From Methylobacterium sp. DB0501 (lineage in GTDB: Bacteria > Pseudomonadota > Alphaproteobacteria > Rhizobiales > Beijerinckiaceae), in assembly GCF_011043735.1 (NCBI RefSeq), contig NZ_JAAKGV010000001.1:496001-560000 (forward strand): a stretch of 64,000 nucleotides of DNA. The letters are read 5' to 3'. Positions 17,449 through 26,598 of this stretch are shown in pieces; within the stretch, counting starts at the first letter, position 1, and every line of letters begins with the position of its first letter. The notes below the pieces were generated by a model that did not search any database, was not told the DNA's origin, and saw only the letters and a program-made list of their open reading frames with translations. A program made the position numbers and the translations under genes.

Positions 17449-20139
17449 ATGAACGATCAGCGACCTGATCCGGACGCTCTTCTGGAGGCCGTAAGAGGTA
17501 ACGCAGAGCACTCCAAACGCGGACAGCTCAAGATTTTCTTCGGGGCCTGCGCTGGGGTGGGGAAGACCTTTGCGATGCTTCAAGCGGCGCGGCAGGCTCA
17601 GGCTGAGGGCGTGCGCGTCGGAATCGGCATCGTCGAGACGCACGGCCGCAAGGAAACCGAGGCGCTGATCGACGGCTTTGCCATTCTCCCGCGCAAGACG
17701 TTGCCGGGTAATGGCAGGCCTGTCACCGAGTTCGATCTCGATGGCGCCCTGGCGTCCGACTACAAGCTGCTGGTGGTCGACGAGCTTGCCCACACGAACG
17801 TCGCCGGCAGCCGCCATGCCAAGCGGTGGCAAGATGTCGAAGAGCTGCTCGACGCCGGCGTCGATGTCTACACCGCGCTCAACGTACAGCACCTCGACAG
17901 CCTCAACGACATCGTCGGCGGCATTATCGGCATTCGCGTCCGTGAAACCGTACCCGATCGCATTTTCGATTCCGCGACCGATGTCGTGCTGGTCGATCTG
18001 CCGCCGGACGATCTGCTCGCCCGCATGAACGCCGGCAAGGTCTACTTGCCCGTGTCAATCGAGCGCGCGCGTCAGAACTTCTTCCGCCGCGGCAATCTGA
18101 TCGCGCTACGCGAGCTTGCGCTCCGCCGCGTCGCCGACCGGGTCAACGCCGATGTCCGGACCTACCGCGTCTCGCACGCGATCAAGACGGTCTGGCCGAC
18201 GCAGGAATTGCTCATGGTCTGCGTCAGCGCGGATCGGTCCCAGGAAAAGCTCGTCCGTGAAGCCGGGCGCCTCGCCCAGCGGCTTCAGGCCAAATGGATC
18301 GTCGTCCACGTCGATCAGCCCTATCAAAATAATGACGCGCGATCCCGCGAGGCGCTGCTCGTCATCGCGAAGACGGCCCAATCAGCCGGCGCGGAGTTTG
18401 CAAATGTCCCTGGCCAAGACATTACCGAGGCGATCCTCGACTATGCTCGAAAGCGCAACGCCACCAAGCTCATCATCGGAAACACAGCTCGCCGACGCAT
18501 ATTTACGTTCAAACGTCGATTGCAGGAACGGCTTGCCCGCGCCAATCCGGAAATTGGGCTCCTGCTGCTGAGCGTTGACGAAGTCCGGGCGACCCGCCGA
18601 GTTCGTTGGATACCGGAGGAGCCGCAGACGCAGATCGCGGCGCTTGGCATCGCCACGCTCGCATGCGGCGCGGCGACCTTCCTCGCCTCCCAGCTCGTAG
18701 GCTTTTTCGATCTTTCCAACGTCGTCATGCTTTTCCTGGTGACGACCGTGTTCATCGCCTTGCGACTCGGCCGCCTCGCCGGGGCGTGGGCGTCCCTGCT
18801 TTCGGTAGGCTGCTTTGACTTCTTCTTCGTCGAGCCGAAGCTCTCGTTCGCGGTCACCGACACGCAATACATATTCACTTTCGCGCTTATGATGGTAGTC
18901 GCAGTCGTGATCAGCCAACTCGCGGCGCGCCTCCGATCGGAAGCTCGTGTAGCCCGTGCCGGAGAACGACGGGCGTCGGCCTTGGCCAGGATCGCCCGCG
19001 ACCTCTCAAGCGCGATCAAGATTGACCAAGTTGTCGCGATTTGCCGGGAAGCGCTGACACCACTGTTCGAAGCGCGGATCATCCTCCTGGTTCCCGACAA
19101 GAACGAGCGCTTGATGCCTACCGAGGACCCCGGCCTTGTCGATACATCGACCGCACAATGGGCTTTCGATCATGGACAACAAGCGGGCCTTGGCACTCAG
19201 ACCTTGAGCGCCGCCCACGCCCTGTACCTTCCCCTGAAAGCGTCGATGGCCATGCGCGGAGTGCTGGCGGTCGTGCCGGTCGGCGCGCCGCTGCCCGACG
19301 ATCCGGACGATCGCCGTCTGCTTGATGCCTGCTGCTCGACCATTGGCCTCACGCTCGAGCGCATCCACTTCATGGAAGTCGCACAGGAAACCCTGGTCCG
19401 GATGGAGGGTGAGAAGCTCCGCAACGCGCTGCTGTCGGCCGTATCGCACGACCTCAAGACGCCGCTGACCGCGATCCGCGGCCTGGCCGAGACGCTCGAG
19501 CATCGCAAAGAGCTTCCAGTCGAAGATCGCAGTGACCTGGCGCGCTCGATCCGGGTTCAGGCCGACGAGCTCAAGCGCCTCGTTGCCAACCTGCTCGACC
19601 TGGCACGCATGCAAAGCGAAGGCGTGCGGCTCAACAAGGAATGGAATTCCTTGAGCGAGATCGTCGGCAGCGCCGTGTTACAATCGCGCGCGATCCTCGA
19701 ACCTCGCAAGGTTCGCACCAATCTGCCGGCGGATCTTCCGCTCATAGAGGCCGATGCCACGCTCATCGAGCGCGTTCTTATCAATCTGTTCGACAACGCC
19801 GCCAAGTATACGCCGCGCGATAGCACGATAAACGTTCGGGCCGGTGCTACGGCGGACACCATGTATCTTATCGTTGAAGATAATGGCCCCGGGCTCCCCG
19901 TGCGGGATCCGGAAATGCTCTTCGAGCCGTTCGCGCGCGGGCAGAAGGAGTCGTCGGTCGCCGGCGTTGGATTGGGGCTCGCGCTCTGCCGCAGTATCAT
20001 CACGGCTCACGGCGGAAGCATCCGAGCCGAACAGCGCAAACCAAACGGAGCTGCGTTCGAGATACGACTGCCGCTTGGGACGCCGCCTGCGATCGAAAGT
20101 GAACCGATCCATGATCAAGCCGCGCATTCTGATCGTTGA
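17449..20139 (+). CDS. kdpD: KdpD, potassium/osmotic sensor histidine kinase
   Basis: Membrane sensor kinase of 896 residues that controls kdp expression with KdpE. In order: the KdpD N-terminal domain with Walker motif GACAGVGKT at residues 32-40, a universal-stress-type domain around 250-380, four short transmembrane helices at about 390-500, a GAF-like region, the dimerisation domain with the phospho-accepting histidine in SHDLKTPLTA at residue 667, and an ATPase domain (NLFDNAAKYTP, VEDNGPGLP, GVGLGLALCR). Its 3' end overlaps kdpE by 29 bp. Confidence 0.97.
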   Translation: MNDQRPDPDALLEAVRGNAEHSKRGQLKIFFGACAGVGKTFAMLQAARQAQAEGVRVGIGIVETHGRKETEALIDGFAILPRKTLPGNGRPVTEFDLDGALASDYKLLVVDELAHTNVAGSRHAKRWQDVEELLDAGVDVYTALNVQHLDSLNDIVGGIIGIRVRETVPDRIFDSATDVVLVDLPPDDLLARMNAGKVYLPVSIERARQNFFRRGNLIALRELALRRVADRVNADVRTYRVSHAIKTVWPTQELLMVCVSADRSQEKLVREAGRLAQRLQAKWIVVHVDQPYQNNDARSREALLVIAKTAQSAGAEFANVPGQDITEAILDYARKRNATKLIIGNTARRRIFTFKRRLQERLARANPEIGLLLLSVDEVRATRRVRWIPEEPQTQIAALGIATLACGAATFLASQLVGFFDLSNVVMLFLVTTVFIALRLGRLAGAWASLLSVGCFDFFFVEPKLSFAVTDTQYIFTFALMMVVAVVISQLAARLRSEARVARAGERRASALARIARDLSSAIKIDQVVAICREALTPLFEARIILLVPDKNERLMPTEDPGLVDTSTAQWAFDHGQQAGLGTQTLSAAHALYLPLKASMAMRGVLAVVPVGAPLPDDPDDRRLLDACCSTIGLTLERIHFMEVAQETLVRMEGEKLRNALLSAVSHDLKTPLTAIRGLAETLEHRKELPVEDRSDLARSIRVQADELKRLVANLLDLARMQSEGVRLNKEWNSLSEIVGSAVLQSRAILEPRKVRTNLPADLPLIEADATLIERVLINLFDNAAKYTPRDSTINVRAGATADTMYLIVEDNGPGLPVRDPEMLFEPFARGQKESSVAGVGLGLALCRSIITAHGGSIRAEQRKPNGAAFEIRLPLGTPPAIESEPIHDQAAHSDR

Positions 20140-20830
20140 AGACGAAGCCGATATTCGGCGCTTTATCCGCATGGCGCTGGAAAAAGAGGGCATGAATGTC
20201 TTCGAGACGGCGACGGCCGAAGAGGCGCGGCTGAATGCGGGCAGTCGCAAGCCCGACCTGATGATCGTCGATCTCGGACTACCCGACGGCGACGGCAAGA
20301 CGCTGATCCGGGAAGTGCGCGGCTGGATGTCAGCGCCCGTTCTCGTACTATCCGCGCGCGAGCAGGAAACCGAAAAGGTGGAGGCGCTTGACGCCGGCGC
20401 CGACGACTATCTGGTCAAGCCGTTTGGCGTGCCCGAACTCCTGGCGCGAGTGCGGGCACAACTGCGGCGCGCCGGCACCGTATCGAACGGCGGCGCAGCG
20501 TCGCCCGTAGCCAAGTTCGGGTCGGTCACCATCAATCTTGCCACGCACGAAGTTGCGCGCGCGGGCATACCCGTCCATCTCACGCCCAACGAGTTTCGAC
20601 TTCTGACGGCGTTGGTCCGTGGCCACGGCAAGGTGCTAACCCACCGCCAACTGCTTATGGAGGTGTGGGGTCCCGGATACTCAGAACGCGCCCATTACCT
20701 CCGCATCTACATGGCGCAGCTCAGGCAAAAGCTCGAAGAGGAGCCGTCGCAGCCCCAGCACCTCCTGACGGAATTGCAGGTCGGATACCGCTTGTCCGGC
20801 CTGGAGGCCGCCGAGGCACGTCATAGCTGA
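20111..20830 (+). CDS. kdpE: KdpE, response regulator
   Basis: OmpR-family response regulator of 239 residues. The receiver domain has the acidic pocket ILIVEDEADI and the phospho-accepting aspartate at residue 54 (MIVDLGLPDG). The winged-helix output domain covers the last 100 residues (LTPNEFRLLTALVRGHGKVLTHRQLLMEVWG). I take ATG 20111, which begins with the standard RILIVEDE opening and overlaps the kdpD end; a longer frame upstream is only overlap. It probably activates the kdp promoter. Confidence 0.96.
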   Translation: MIKPRILIVEDEADIRRFIRMALEKEGMNVFETATAEEARLNAGSRKPDLMIVDLGLPDGDGKTLIREVRGWMSAPVLVLSAREQETEKVEALDAGADDYLVKPFGVPELLARVRAQLRRAGTVSNGGAASPVAKFGSVTINLATHEVARAGIPVHLTPNEFRLLTALVRGHGKVLTHRQLLMEVWGPGYSERAHYLRIYMAQLRQKLEEEPSQPQHLLTELQVGYRLSGLEAAEARHS

Positions 20831-20874
20831 GGCTGAACAACCGGATCAATCCGACAATCCGCAAGGACCAGATC

Positions 20875-21627
20875 ATGGCCGAAAATCAGAATGAAACTGT
20901 CATCGAATTGGCCACCGACGGCCGTATCGAGAAAGCTGACGTCGAAACCGCCATGCGGCAGCTTGATACGGCGCTTGAGCGCGGCGACACCGTCCATGTC
21001 TTCGCGGAAGTCCGCAACTTCAAGGGCATGTCCTCGGAGGCGTGGCGTAGCGATCTTGGCAATGCGTTCCGCTACTTGGCACGGCTCAGACAATTCGGAC
21101 GGATCGCCATCGTCAGCGACCAGGCTTGGATCCGTAACGCCGCCCGGATCGAAAACGCCTTGCTGCCCTATGTCAGCTATCAGTCCTATACGCCCGATCG
21201 TCGGGAGCACGCCCTCGCCTGGGTTCGCGGTGACGTCGATTGCGCGCATCCTGAAAGCCTGCGGGTCTTAGAGAACGGTGATTCCGATATTTTCACCTTC
21301 GAGATCGACGGGCGCATCACCAGCGCGGATGCGCGCAATCTCGCCGAGAGGCTTTCGGCCGCGTTCAGCGGCGGGGGCGGTCGCCGTCTCCTCGGCATCG
21401 TCCGTCACTACGACGGCTTCGAGCCGTCGCTGCTCGTTGATACGAGGCTGCTCGAACTGAAGATCGGACTGTTACGCCATATCGAGCGATATGCGCTCGT
21501 CGGCGGGCCCGACTGGATAAGTCGCCTCACCAACCTCTTCGATCCGCTGCTCAAGATGGAAGCCCGTCATTTCGCGGCTGGCGACGAAGAGGCTGCACGG
21601 GCCTGGTTGCGCCGCCATGGCGGCTGA
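20875..21627 (+). CDS. Tandem SpoIIAA/STAS-like protein
   Basis: Protein of 250 residues made of two similar halves of about 120 residues. Each follows the SpoIIAA-like (PF11964-type) plan: a GRI(E/T)-x-AD opening strand, a helix, then a region with FG-R-IAIVSD or YALVGGPDW. First half: IELATDGRIEKADVETAMRQL ... GRIAIVSDQAWIR; second half: FEIDGRITSADARNLAERL ... YALVGGPDWISRL. Such proteins are small, often lipid- or partner-binding stress proteins without known enzymatic role. It lies 44 bp after kdpE, so it may share the kdp transcript. Confidence 0.75.
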   Translation: MAENQNETVIELATDGRIEKADVETAMRQLDTALERGDTVHVFAEVRNFKGMSSEAWRSDLGNAFRYLARLRQFGRIAIVSDQAWIRNAARIENALLPYVSYQSYTPDRREHALAWVRGDVDCAHPESLRVLENGDSDIFTFEIDGRITSADARNLAERLSAAFSGGGGRRLLGIVRHYDGFEPSLLVDTRLLELKIGLLRHIERYALVGGPDWISRLTNLFDPLLKMEARHFAAGDEEAARAWLRRHGG

Positions 21628-21877
21628 AGAAGAGCCCGTCCCCGCCAGCCCATCGGAGACTGCTTCCTCGGTCCGGAGCACCAACGCGAAGAGCGTCGAT
21701 CCGGTATCGGACGAAGCATATTTCGCCCGCCGGGCGGCACAGGAACTGGAGTTAGCGGCCAACGCTTCAGATGTAGCGGTCAAGAGACTTCATCTCGATC
21801 TCGCCGCGCGATATGCAACGCGCCGCGAGTTGGCTGCGCGAGACGTCGAGGCGAGTCATCCAATCGGTCGAACATGA
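21617..21877 (+). CDS. Small hypothetical protein
   Basis: Encodes 86 residues overlapping the preceding gene by 11 bp. The N-terminal third is acidic and serine-rich. The second half forms amphipathic helices (SDEAYFARRAAQELELAANASDVAVKRLHLDLAARYATRRE), a pattern I associate with short stress-linked proteins of sphingomonads and related alphaproteobacteria. No catalytic motif and no membrane segment. Function unknown. Confidence 0.6.
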   Translation: MAAEEEPVPASPSETASSVRSTNAKSVDPVSDEAYFARRAAQELELAANASDVAVKRLHLDLAARYATRRELAARDVEASHPIGRT

Positions 21878-22094
21878 TTTTACCGCCGGCCGCCGAGAGC
21901 GAGGTCAAGCCCCGACCAGAGGTGCTCCCCAAGCCGGCATCGACCGCAATGTCCGCGCCGCTTAGAACCACGGCGAGCCAATCAGCCCGACGTCACAAGC
22001 GCTGTAGCCGCACACAATCGTCGGTCATCGCGATGACGACTGCAGGTCGGGCGACTAAGCTCGGGCCGCACCTCCTCATACAGAAAGAGGACTG

Positions 22095-23063
22095 ATGCCA
22101 GTCATCGCAGCGTATCTCTACCGCGACGGTCGTCGGATTCGCGAGGTCGACATCGGCGAACGGGTTGATTGCCCGACGGATCGCTCCGAGTTCGTTTGGA
22201 TAGGCTTGTCGGACCCATGCGCGGAGGACGTCATGGCATTACAGGCCCTCTACAATCTTCACCCACTCGCGGTAGAAGACTCGCTCAAAGACGGCCAGTT
22301 GCCGAAGGTCGATATCTACGGCGATCAGTTGTTCCTGATCGCGCGCACCGCGCAACTGGACGACGGCGTCATTGCCTACGGACAGACCGCCGTGTTCCTC
22401 GGTCACAGTCACATCATCACGGTGCGGCAAGGCTCAACCCGATCACACCTTCCGCTGCGCAAGCACCTGGAAGAGTCGCCAGATCTCCTCGGCCAAGGCA
22501 CGGACTATGTGTTGCACGCAGTGCTGGATTTCATCGTCGACGGGTACATTCCACTGGTCGAGTCGCTCGAGGAAGAAGTCTCGGCTATGGAGCAGCGCAC
22601 GCTCGACGCCTTCTTGGGTCGAACCGAGATCGCCCGAATATTCACGCTTCGGCGTCAGCTCACTCGCTTTGGACACATCCTGATACCCATGGAGGAGGTG
22701 GCCCGTAAGTTAGCTCAGACCAACCATCCTTGCATCGATGCCGAGGCTCGCCACTATTTCGGCGATGTGCTGGATCACGTGCGGCGGGTGGAGACGATGA
22801 ACACTGGTCTCCGCGAGGTGCTGACTTCCGTTTTCGAGTTCAGCAATCTGATGGAGCAACAACGCACTGGCGCCATCACCCGCCAACTGGCGGCATGGGC
22901 GGCGATCCTGGCCGTGCCGACTGCCTTGGCTGGCATTTACGGGATGAACTTCGAGCATATGCCCGAGTTGCATTCCGTCTATGGCTACCCTGCGGTTATG
23001 TCGATCATCGCCGTGATATGCCTTACACTCTACCGGCGCTTCCGAAAAACTGGATGGCTATAG
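22095..23063 (+). CDS. corA: CorA-family Mg/Co transporter
   Basis: Divalent-cation channel of the CorA family, 322 residues, inner membrane. The large cytoplasmic N-terminal domain contains LYNLHPLAVEDSLKDGQLPKVDIYGDQLFLI, typical of CorA. Two C-terminal transmembrane helices flank the signature YGMNFEHMPEL, with GMN at residues 283-285. The tail YRRFRKTGWL is also family-like. Together with kdp it gives this cargo a cation-homeostasis theme. The gene has its own AGAGGA ribosome site. Confidence 0.95.
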   Translation: MPVIAAYLYRDGRRIREVDIGERVDCPTDRSEFVWIGLSDPCAEDVMALQALYNLHPLAVEDSLKDGQLPKVDIYGDQLFLIARTAQLDDGVIAYGQTAVFLGHSHIITVRQGSTRSHLPLRKHLEESPDLLGQGTDYVLHAVLDFIVDGYIPLVESLEEEVSAMEQRTLDAFLGRTEIARIFTLRRQLTRFGHILIPMEEVARKLAQTNHPCIDAEARHYFGDVLDHVRRVETMNTGLREVLTSVFEFSNLMEQQRTGAITRQLAAWAAILAVPTALAGIYGMNFEHMPELHSVYGYPAVMSIIAVICLTLYRRFRKTGWL

Positions 23064-23221
23064 CCCACACTACTTAAGGCCAAAGACGCGGCATACCTCA
23101 CGGCTGCCGACTTAGGAAGTAAGGCGCATATATACACCATCTTTACGTCTAGCCCGAAAATCTGATCTCGAATCTTTATGATCGTGCCTTTAGTTGGATT
23201 GCCGCCACCATGGAGGGCGGC

Positions 23222-23602
23222 ATGCCAATCGCAGCAACTGATGCAAGGAATGCAGGGTTACGACTAGCGGGCTTGCTGGGCGTGATCATTGCCGCACTTG
23301 CGTTGAGCCGCCTGTACGCACTTGTCCATGTGCTTCCGCTGCATGAAGCCACGCCCTTTGAGATGCTTCTGGCGGCGTTGGGCTTCGTCGGCATGAGCGC
23401 GGGCAGCGCCTTGCTCGTGCTCGGTCGCCACATCTTTGATCAGATCGAGCTACCGAGGCGCTCTCCGGCGAACCCTCTCCACATTCCCTCCGAGAAGGCC
23501 TCGCACGCAATGAGATGGACCGTGGCGCCCGCCAATCCATCATCGGTGTCTCCGCGCCCGCCGCGCGCCAGCAACCATGTTCTGCTGCGGGGAGCACGAT
23601 GA
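23222..23602 (+). CDS. Hypothetical two-helix membrane protein
   Basis: Encodes 126 residues from the ATG after AGGGCGGC (MPIAATDARNAGLRLAG); an upstream in-frame ATG at 23210 would add four. Two transmembrane helices lie at about residues 14-32 and 46-66, then a loop and a proline-rich soluble tail that could end in disorder. I do not recognise a family. It opens a run of small membrane proteins downstream of corA. Confidence 0.55.
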   Translation: MPIAATDARNAGLRLAGLLGVIIAALALSRLYALVHVLPLHEATPFEMLLAALGFVGMSAGSALLVLGRHIFDQIELPRRSPANPLHIPSEKASHAMRWTVAPANPSSVSPRPPRASNHVLLRGAR

Positions 23603-23608
23603 GGCACA

Positions 23609-23761
23609 ATGATGAATCCAGAAGGCCTCCTGATGCTCCTGCTCATCATCGGCGGGTTGCTGTGGTTGAACATCTACCTCCGCGTAAAGCTGTTTCTGGC
23701 GAGCCGCCGGGACAGGCGCAAAGCAACAAAAGACCGCGGATCGGAGGAACGCTCCGCCTGA
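23609..23761 (+). CDS. Small single-pass membrane peptide
   Basis: An ORF of 50 codons shortly after the preceding gene. It reads MMNPEGLLMLLLIIGGLLWLN..., one strongly hydrophobic helix, followed by a basic cytoplasmic-type tail (SRRDRRKATKDRGSEER). Two adjacent ATGs (23609, 23612) could start it. Its composition and tight spacing fit a real short gene, but there is no family evidence. Confidence 0.45.
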   Translation: MMNPEGLLMLLLIIGGLLWLNIYLRVKLFLASRRDRRKATKDRGSEERSA

Positions 23762-23869
23762 AAAAATCGCAAACATGATTGGAGCAGCCGCGATCAACCT
23801 GAGAGCAAGCGAACTTCGATCAACGTCGCGGCTTCGATTGACCGTCCGCTCGGTTTCACGGAATGACCA

Positions 23870-24769
23870 ATGTCTGGCGCGTCCGTCTTCATCATCTTCT
23901 TGGCAGTGCTCTTGATTGCAGCACGCCTGTTGCTTCGCCCGGAGCGCCGACCGCCGGTCCCCGCGAGCGAAAAAGCCGAAGGCATTCCACGTAGCGATAG
24001 ACCAGTTGGAACACGCCCTACAACGTTTGAGCCAAGCAAAAATCGCCGCTTTCTCAAGTTGTCCGCCCCTTCCGGTGGGCCTCAAAAGAGGCTCTCACAT
24101 AGCCTGCGCGACGCTTGCAGTCATTTCACCGGCGGCAGCACATCGGCATCGCTTCGGATCGGACTGGACGCCTCCCTGAGCTATGGCCCACTTCGAAACG
24201 TGCTCGCTCGGCTCCAAAAAACAGAAGCAGCAATAGATGTACGTTTTGTCGAGGGTGACGGCGACGATATCGCCGATCAAGTTGCGCGCGGAACAATTGA
24301 CGTCGCTTTCATACAAGAGCGGGTGGATAAAGCGTCCATCGTGTCCGAGCACTGCTGGAACGAGACGATCGTAGTAGCCTTGCCGGAGGGTCATCGGCTC
24401 GCCGGTCACCACGCCCTTCGTCGCGAAGCACTCAGATGCGAAACGTTTCTGATGGCGATCGATGAAACGCGCGTCATCCGCACGGCGAACGAAATAGCGA
24501 CAATACTCGAAGGCCGGCCACGGTTGATCATTCCAACCCAGGTCCATCGCGACACTCTCATGCATCTCGTAGGATTGGGGTTCGGGATCGCGCTGACACG
24601 CTCTTGCGCACTAGGCGTTTATTACCCCGGCGTCATCTACCGACCGATCAGCGCTCCGGAGCCTCACGCTGCGGTCTACGCAATATGGCGGCCGGAGACC
24701 CTCTCGCCAGAGGCGTCAGTTCTGCTCGCCTATGCCCAGGCCGAAGGCCGTCAAGGAGCGGTGGAGTGA
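23870..24769 (+). pseudogene. LysR-type effector domain lacking its DNA-binding head
   Basis: Open frame of 299 codons. From about residue 92 it is a clear LysR substrate-binding domain (SLRIGLDASLSYGPLRNVLARL, then DVRFVEGDGDDIADQVARGTIDVAFIQERVD, TLMHLVGLGFGIALTRS, YPGVIYRPIS), the same subtype as the regulator at 11292-12188. No helix-turn-helix precedes it. The frame opens instead with a hydrophobic stretch (MSGASVFIIFLAVLLIAARLLL) and a low-complexity linker. In the +1 frame at about 23985-24140 there is a helix-turn-helix-like remnant (AIDQLEHALQRLSQAK ... VGLKRGSH). I think the gene is frame-damaged, but a real membrane-anchored sensor is possible. Confidence 0.55.
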
Positions 24770-24859
24770 TCGCCCCGTCAACCCATGCTGCGCGCCGCCG
24801 CCTGAGCTTCCTTCGGCTCATAAGGGCTTTTGCACCGACCTCGCCCAGGGTGCTATAGG

Positions 24860-25072
24860 ATGCCGCCCCTCAGCATTCTTTCCGCGGCCGTTAAGATCAT
24901 CGGCGTCTCAGGCCTGATCGGCCTGCTCGTGGCGGCTCATCATATACCAGCGGCCGCGACGCCGTTGCGCGCGGTCGCCTTGCTTTGGTTTCTTGCGCTC
25001 GGGATCATCTACGTTCTGATCCCGGGGAAACGAAGCGGGCGCTCCTTCCTTGGTCGCCGTCCATGGCGGTGA
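24860..25072 (+). CDS. Small two-helix membrane protein
   Basis: Encodes 70 residues from ATG 24860 (MPPLSILSAAVKIIG). Two hydrophobic helices lie at about residues 9-28 and 37-55, with a strongly basic C-terminus (PGKRSGRSFLGRRPWR). A longer in-frame start at 24830 adds only non-membrane residues and is less likely. It overlaps the next gene by ten bases. Unknown function; part of the run of small membrane proteins. Confidence 0.5.
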   Translation: MPPLSILSAAVKIIGVSGLIGLLVAAHHIPAAATPLRAVALLWFLALGIIYVLIPGKRSGRSFLGRRPWR

Positions 25073-25317
25073 ACAGCTTTCACGCTGATGTCGGCGACTG
25101 GATCCTCATGCTCGCGCGCTTCGCTTTGCTCGTGTCGCTAGTGGCGTTGTTCGTACGGCGACGCCAAGTCACACGAGGCATAATGGCGAAGCTCGACACG
25201 CTCGCGAAGTCTCGGCTCATCAACAAAGCCAAAGATCGGTCTGTAACCGAGGCTCCACAAGAACCTCTAGCTGGAGATCGAGGTCGGCTTAATGGATCTC
25301 AGGACGAGAAAGACTGA
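25063..25317 (+). CDS. Small single-pass membrane protein
   Basis: Encodes 84 residues from ATG 25063, which overlaps the end of the previous small gene. One transmembrane helix at about residues 13-30 is followed by a basic stretch (RRRQVTRGIMAKLDTLAKSRLINKAKD) and an acidic polar tail. The arrangement suggests an inner-membrane anchor with a cytoplasmic tail. No family recognised. Confidence 0.45.
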   Translation: MAVNSFHADVGDWILMLARFALLVSLVALFVRRRQVTRGIMAKLDTLAKSRLINKAKDRSVTEAPQEPLAGDRGRLNGSQDEKD

Positions 25318-25458
25318 AAGCGAAGATCTTAGACGAAGCTAATCTGCCCTAACGCAATATTTGCGCGGTTTGGCCCGATCATACGCCATCCTGATGTCGG
25401 TCGAGCTACCGTTCGTTGCATTGGCCTCGCGCGGCCGTGACCGGCGAGCCTTGGAGCA

Positions 25459-25809
25459 ATGATAGGGCACTCGCCGACCATGTGGGAAGCGGTCACGCGA
25501 TTCCGGTGGATGAGGTTGTTGCGTGAGCAGGATAGCCGCTCGCGGATACACCTCCGCGCGTTTTGCGGGCAAGTCGGATTGATCCTCCTACTCTGCGCAC
25601 CAACCTTTGCGCTCGATCATCGGCCGCCCTTTCTTTTCCTGTTCTTCGTGCATTTAATGTTTGCTGCATCCGCGCTCGTTCTCGTTGGGGTGGCGCTGGT
25701 CACGCGACAGCCAGTTTCGCGTACGAGCCTCTGCATGTGGGATCACGTCTTCGCCATGTTGCTCCTGATGCTGATCAGCTCCGCGGGACTCAGAATGCTG
25801 GTCAGCTAA
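25459..25809 (+). CDS. Hypothetical membrane protein
   Basis: Encodes 116 residues (start at 25459, or at 25480 with MWEAVTRFRW). A basic amphipathic N-terminus is followed by hydrophobic helices at about 44-58, 61-80 and 95-113. It ends the run of small membrane proteins behind corA. No family recognised; the composition fits a three-helix inner-membrane protein. Confidence 0.5.
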   Translation: MIGHSPTMWEAVTRFRWMRLLREQDSRSRIHLRAFCGQVGLILLLCAPTFALDHRPPFLFLFFVHLMFAASALVLVGVALVTRQPVSRTSLCMWDHVFAMLLLMLISSAGLRMLVS

Positions 25810-26091
25810 GGCCGTGCGCTCGCCGTTCTCAGCCAAATCGGGTTCACCGGGTTACGTAACACATCGCTCTGAGGCTCGCGGGGCGATTGACGGGGCTAGG
25901 GCCGCAGCCCATGGTCGCTTGGTTATGCAAGCGTCGAAGGCTCACGTCCGATTCTGCAATCGCGGGTGCCAGCTCATGTCGGGCTGTTAGCCCCGGGTCC
26001 GGACGTTCGCGTGCTGGGTTCGGGGTAAGGGCATAGCCCGATCCGCCACGCCTCGCCAGCGTTCGCAACCCTCACACTACGAGCCTTCGTC

Positions 26092-26520
26092 ATGACCCTT
26101 GTTAAAGCTGCCGCGCGCCCTCCCATTCATATGATCGACACCGAAGCCGATGCGCTGTCCGATCTCGGAATGCGTGCCCACGCCCGCCAGTCAGATGTTA
26201 GCCGCCTGTTGATGGCCGAGATCGAACGCGCCAGGATTCACACCGCCGAGGACATTCCTCCTGACGTCGTTACCATGCGTTCGACGGTCGAGTTTGTCGA
26301 TCAGGCAACCGGCACCCGTCGTACCGTCGAACTTGTCTACCCTGCCGAGGCCGATATTGCTGCGAACCGGATCTCCGTACTCACTCCTGTCGGCGCCGGG
26401 CTCATCGGCTTGCGCGAAGGTGACTCAATACTCTGGCCAGATCGCGATGGACACGAGCGCACGCTGAGCGTGGTCAAGGTGATACAACCGGTGCGAGGCG
26501 CGAAAGCAAAAGGTCGGTGA
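26092..26520 (+). CDS. rnk: Rnk-like nucleoside diphosphate kinase regulator
   Basis: Encodes 142 residues of the Rnk/GreA C-terminal type. A helical N-terminal segment (LSDLGMRAHARQSDVSRLLMAEIERA) leads into the GreA-like beta domain (VTMRSTVEFVDQATGTRRTVELVYPAEAD, ISVLTPVGAGLIGLREGDSILWP). Rnk proteins bind RNA polymerase's secondary channel region or influence nucleotide pools; they lack the long coiled coil of GreA. About 280 bp of non-coding DNA precede it, so it probably has its own promoter. Confidence 0.88.
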   Translation: MTLVKAAARPPIHMIDTEADALSDLGMRAHARQSDVSRLLMAEIERARIHTAEDIPPDVVTMRSTVEFVDQATGTRRTVELVYPAEADIAANRISVLTPVGAGLIGLREGDSILWPDRDGHERTLSVVKVIQPVRGAKAKGR

Positions 26521-26598
26521 TCGCGACCCCGGCGGCCGATTCGACCGCCTACTTGATGAGCCTAAGGCCGGCTGACGACCGAAGAGCTGCGATTGGCG

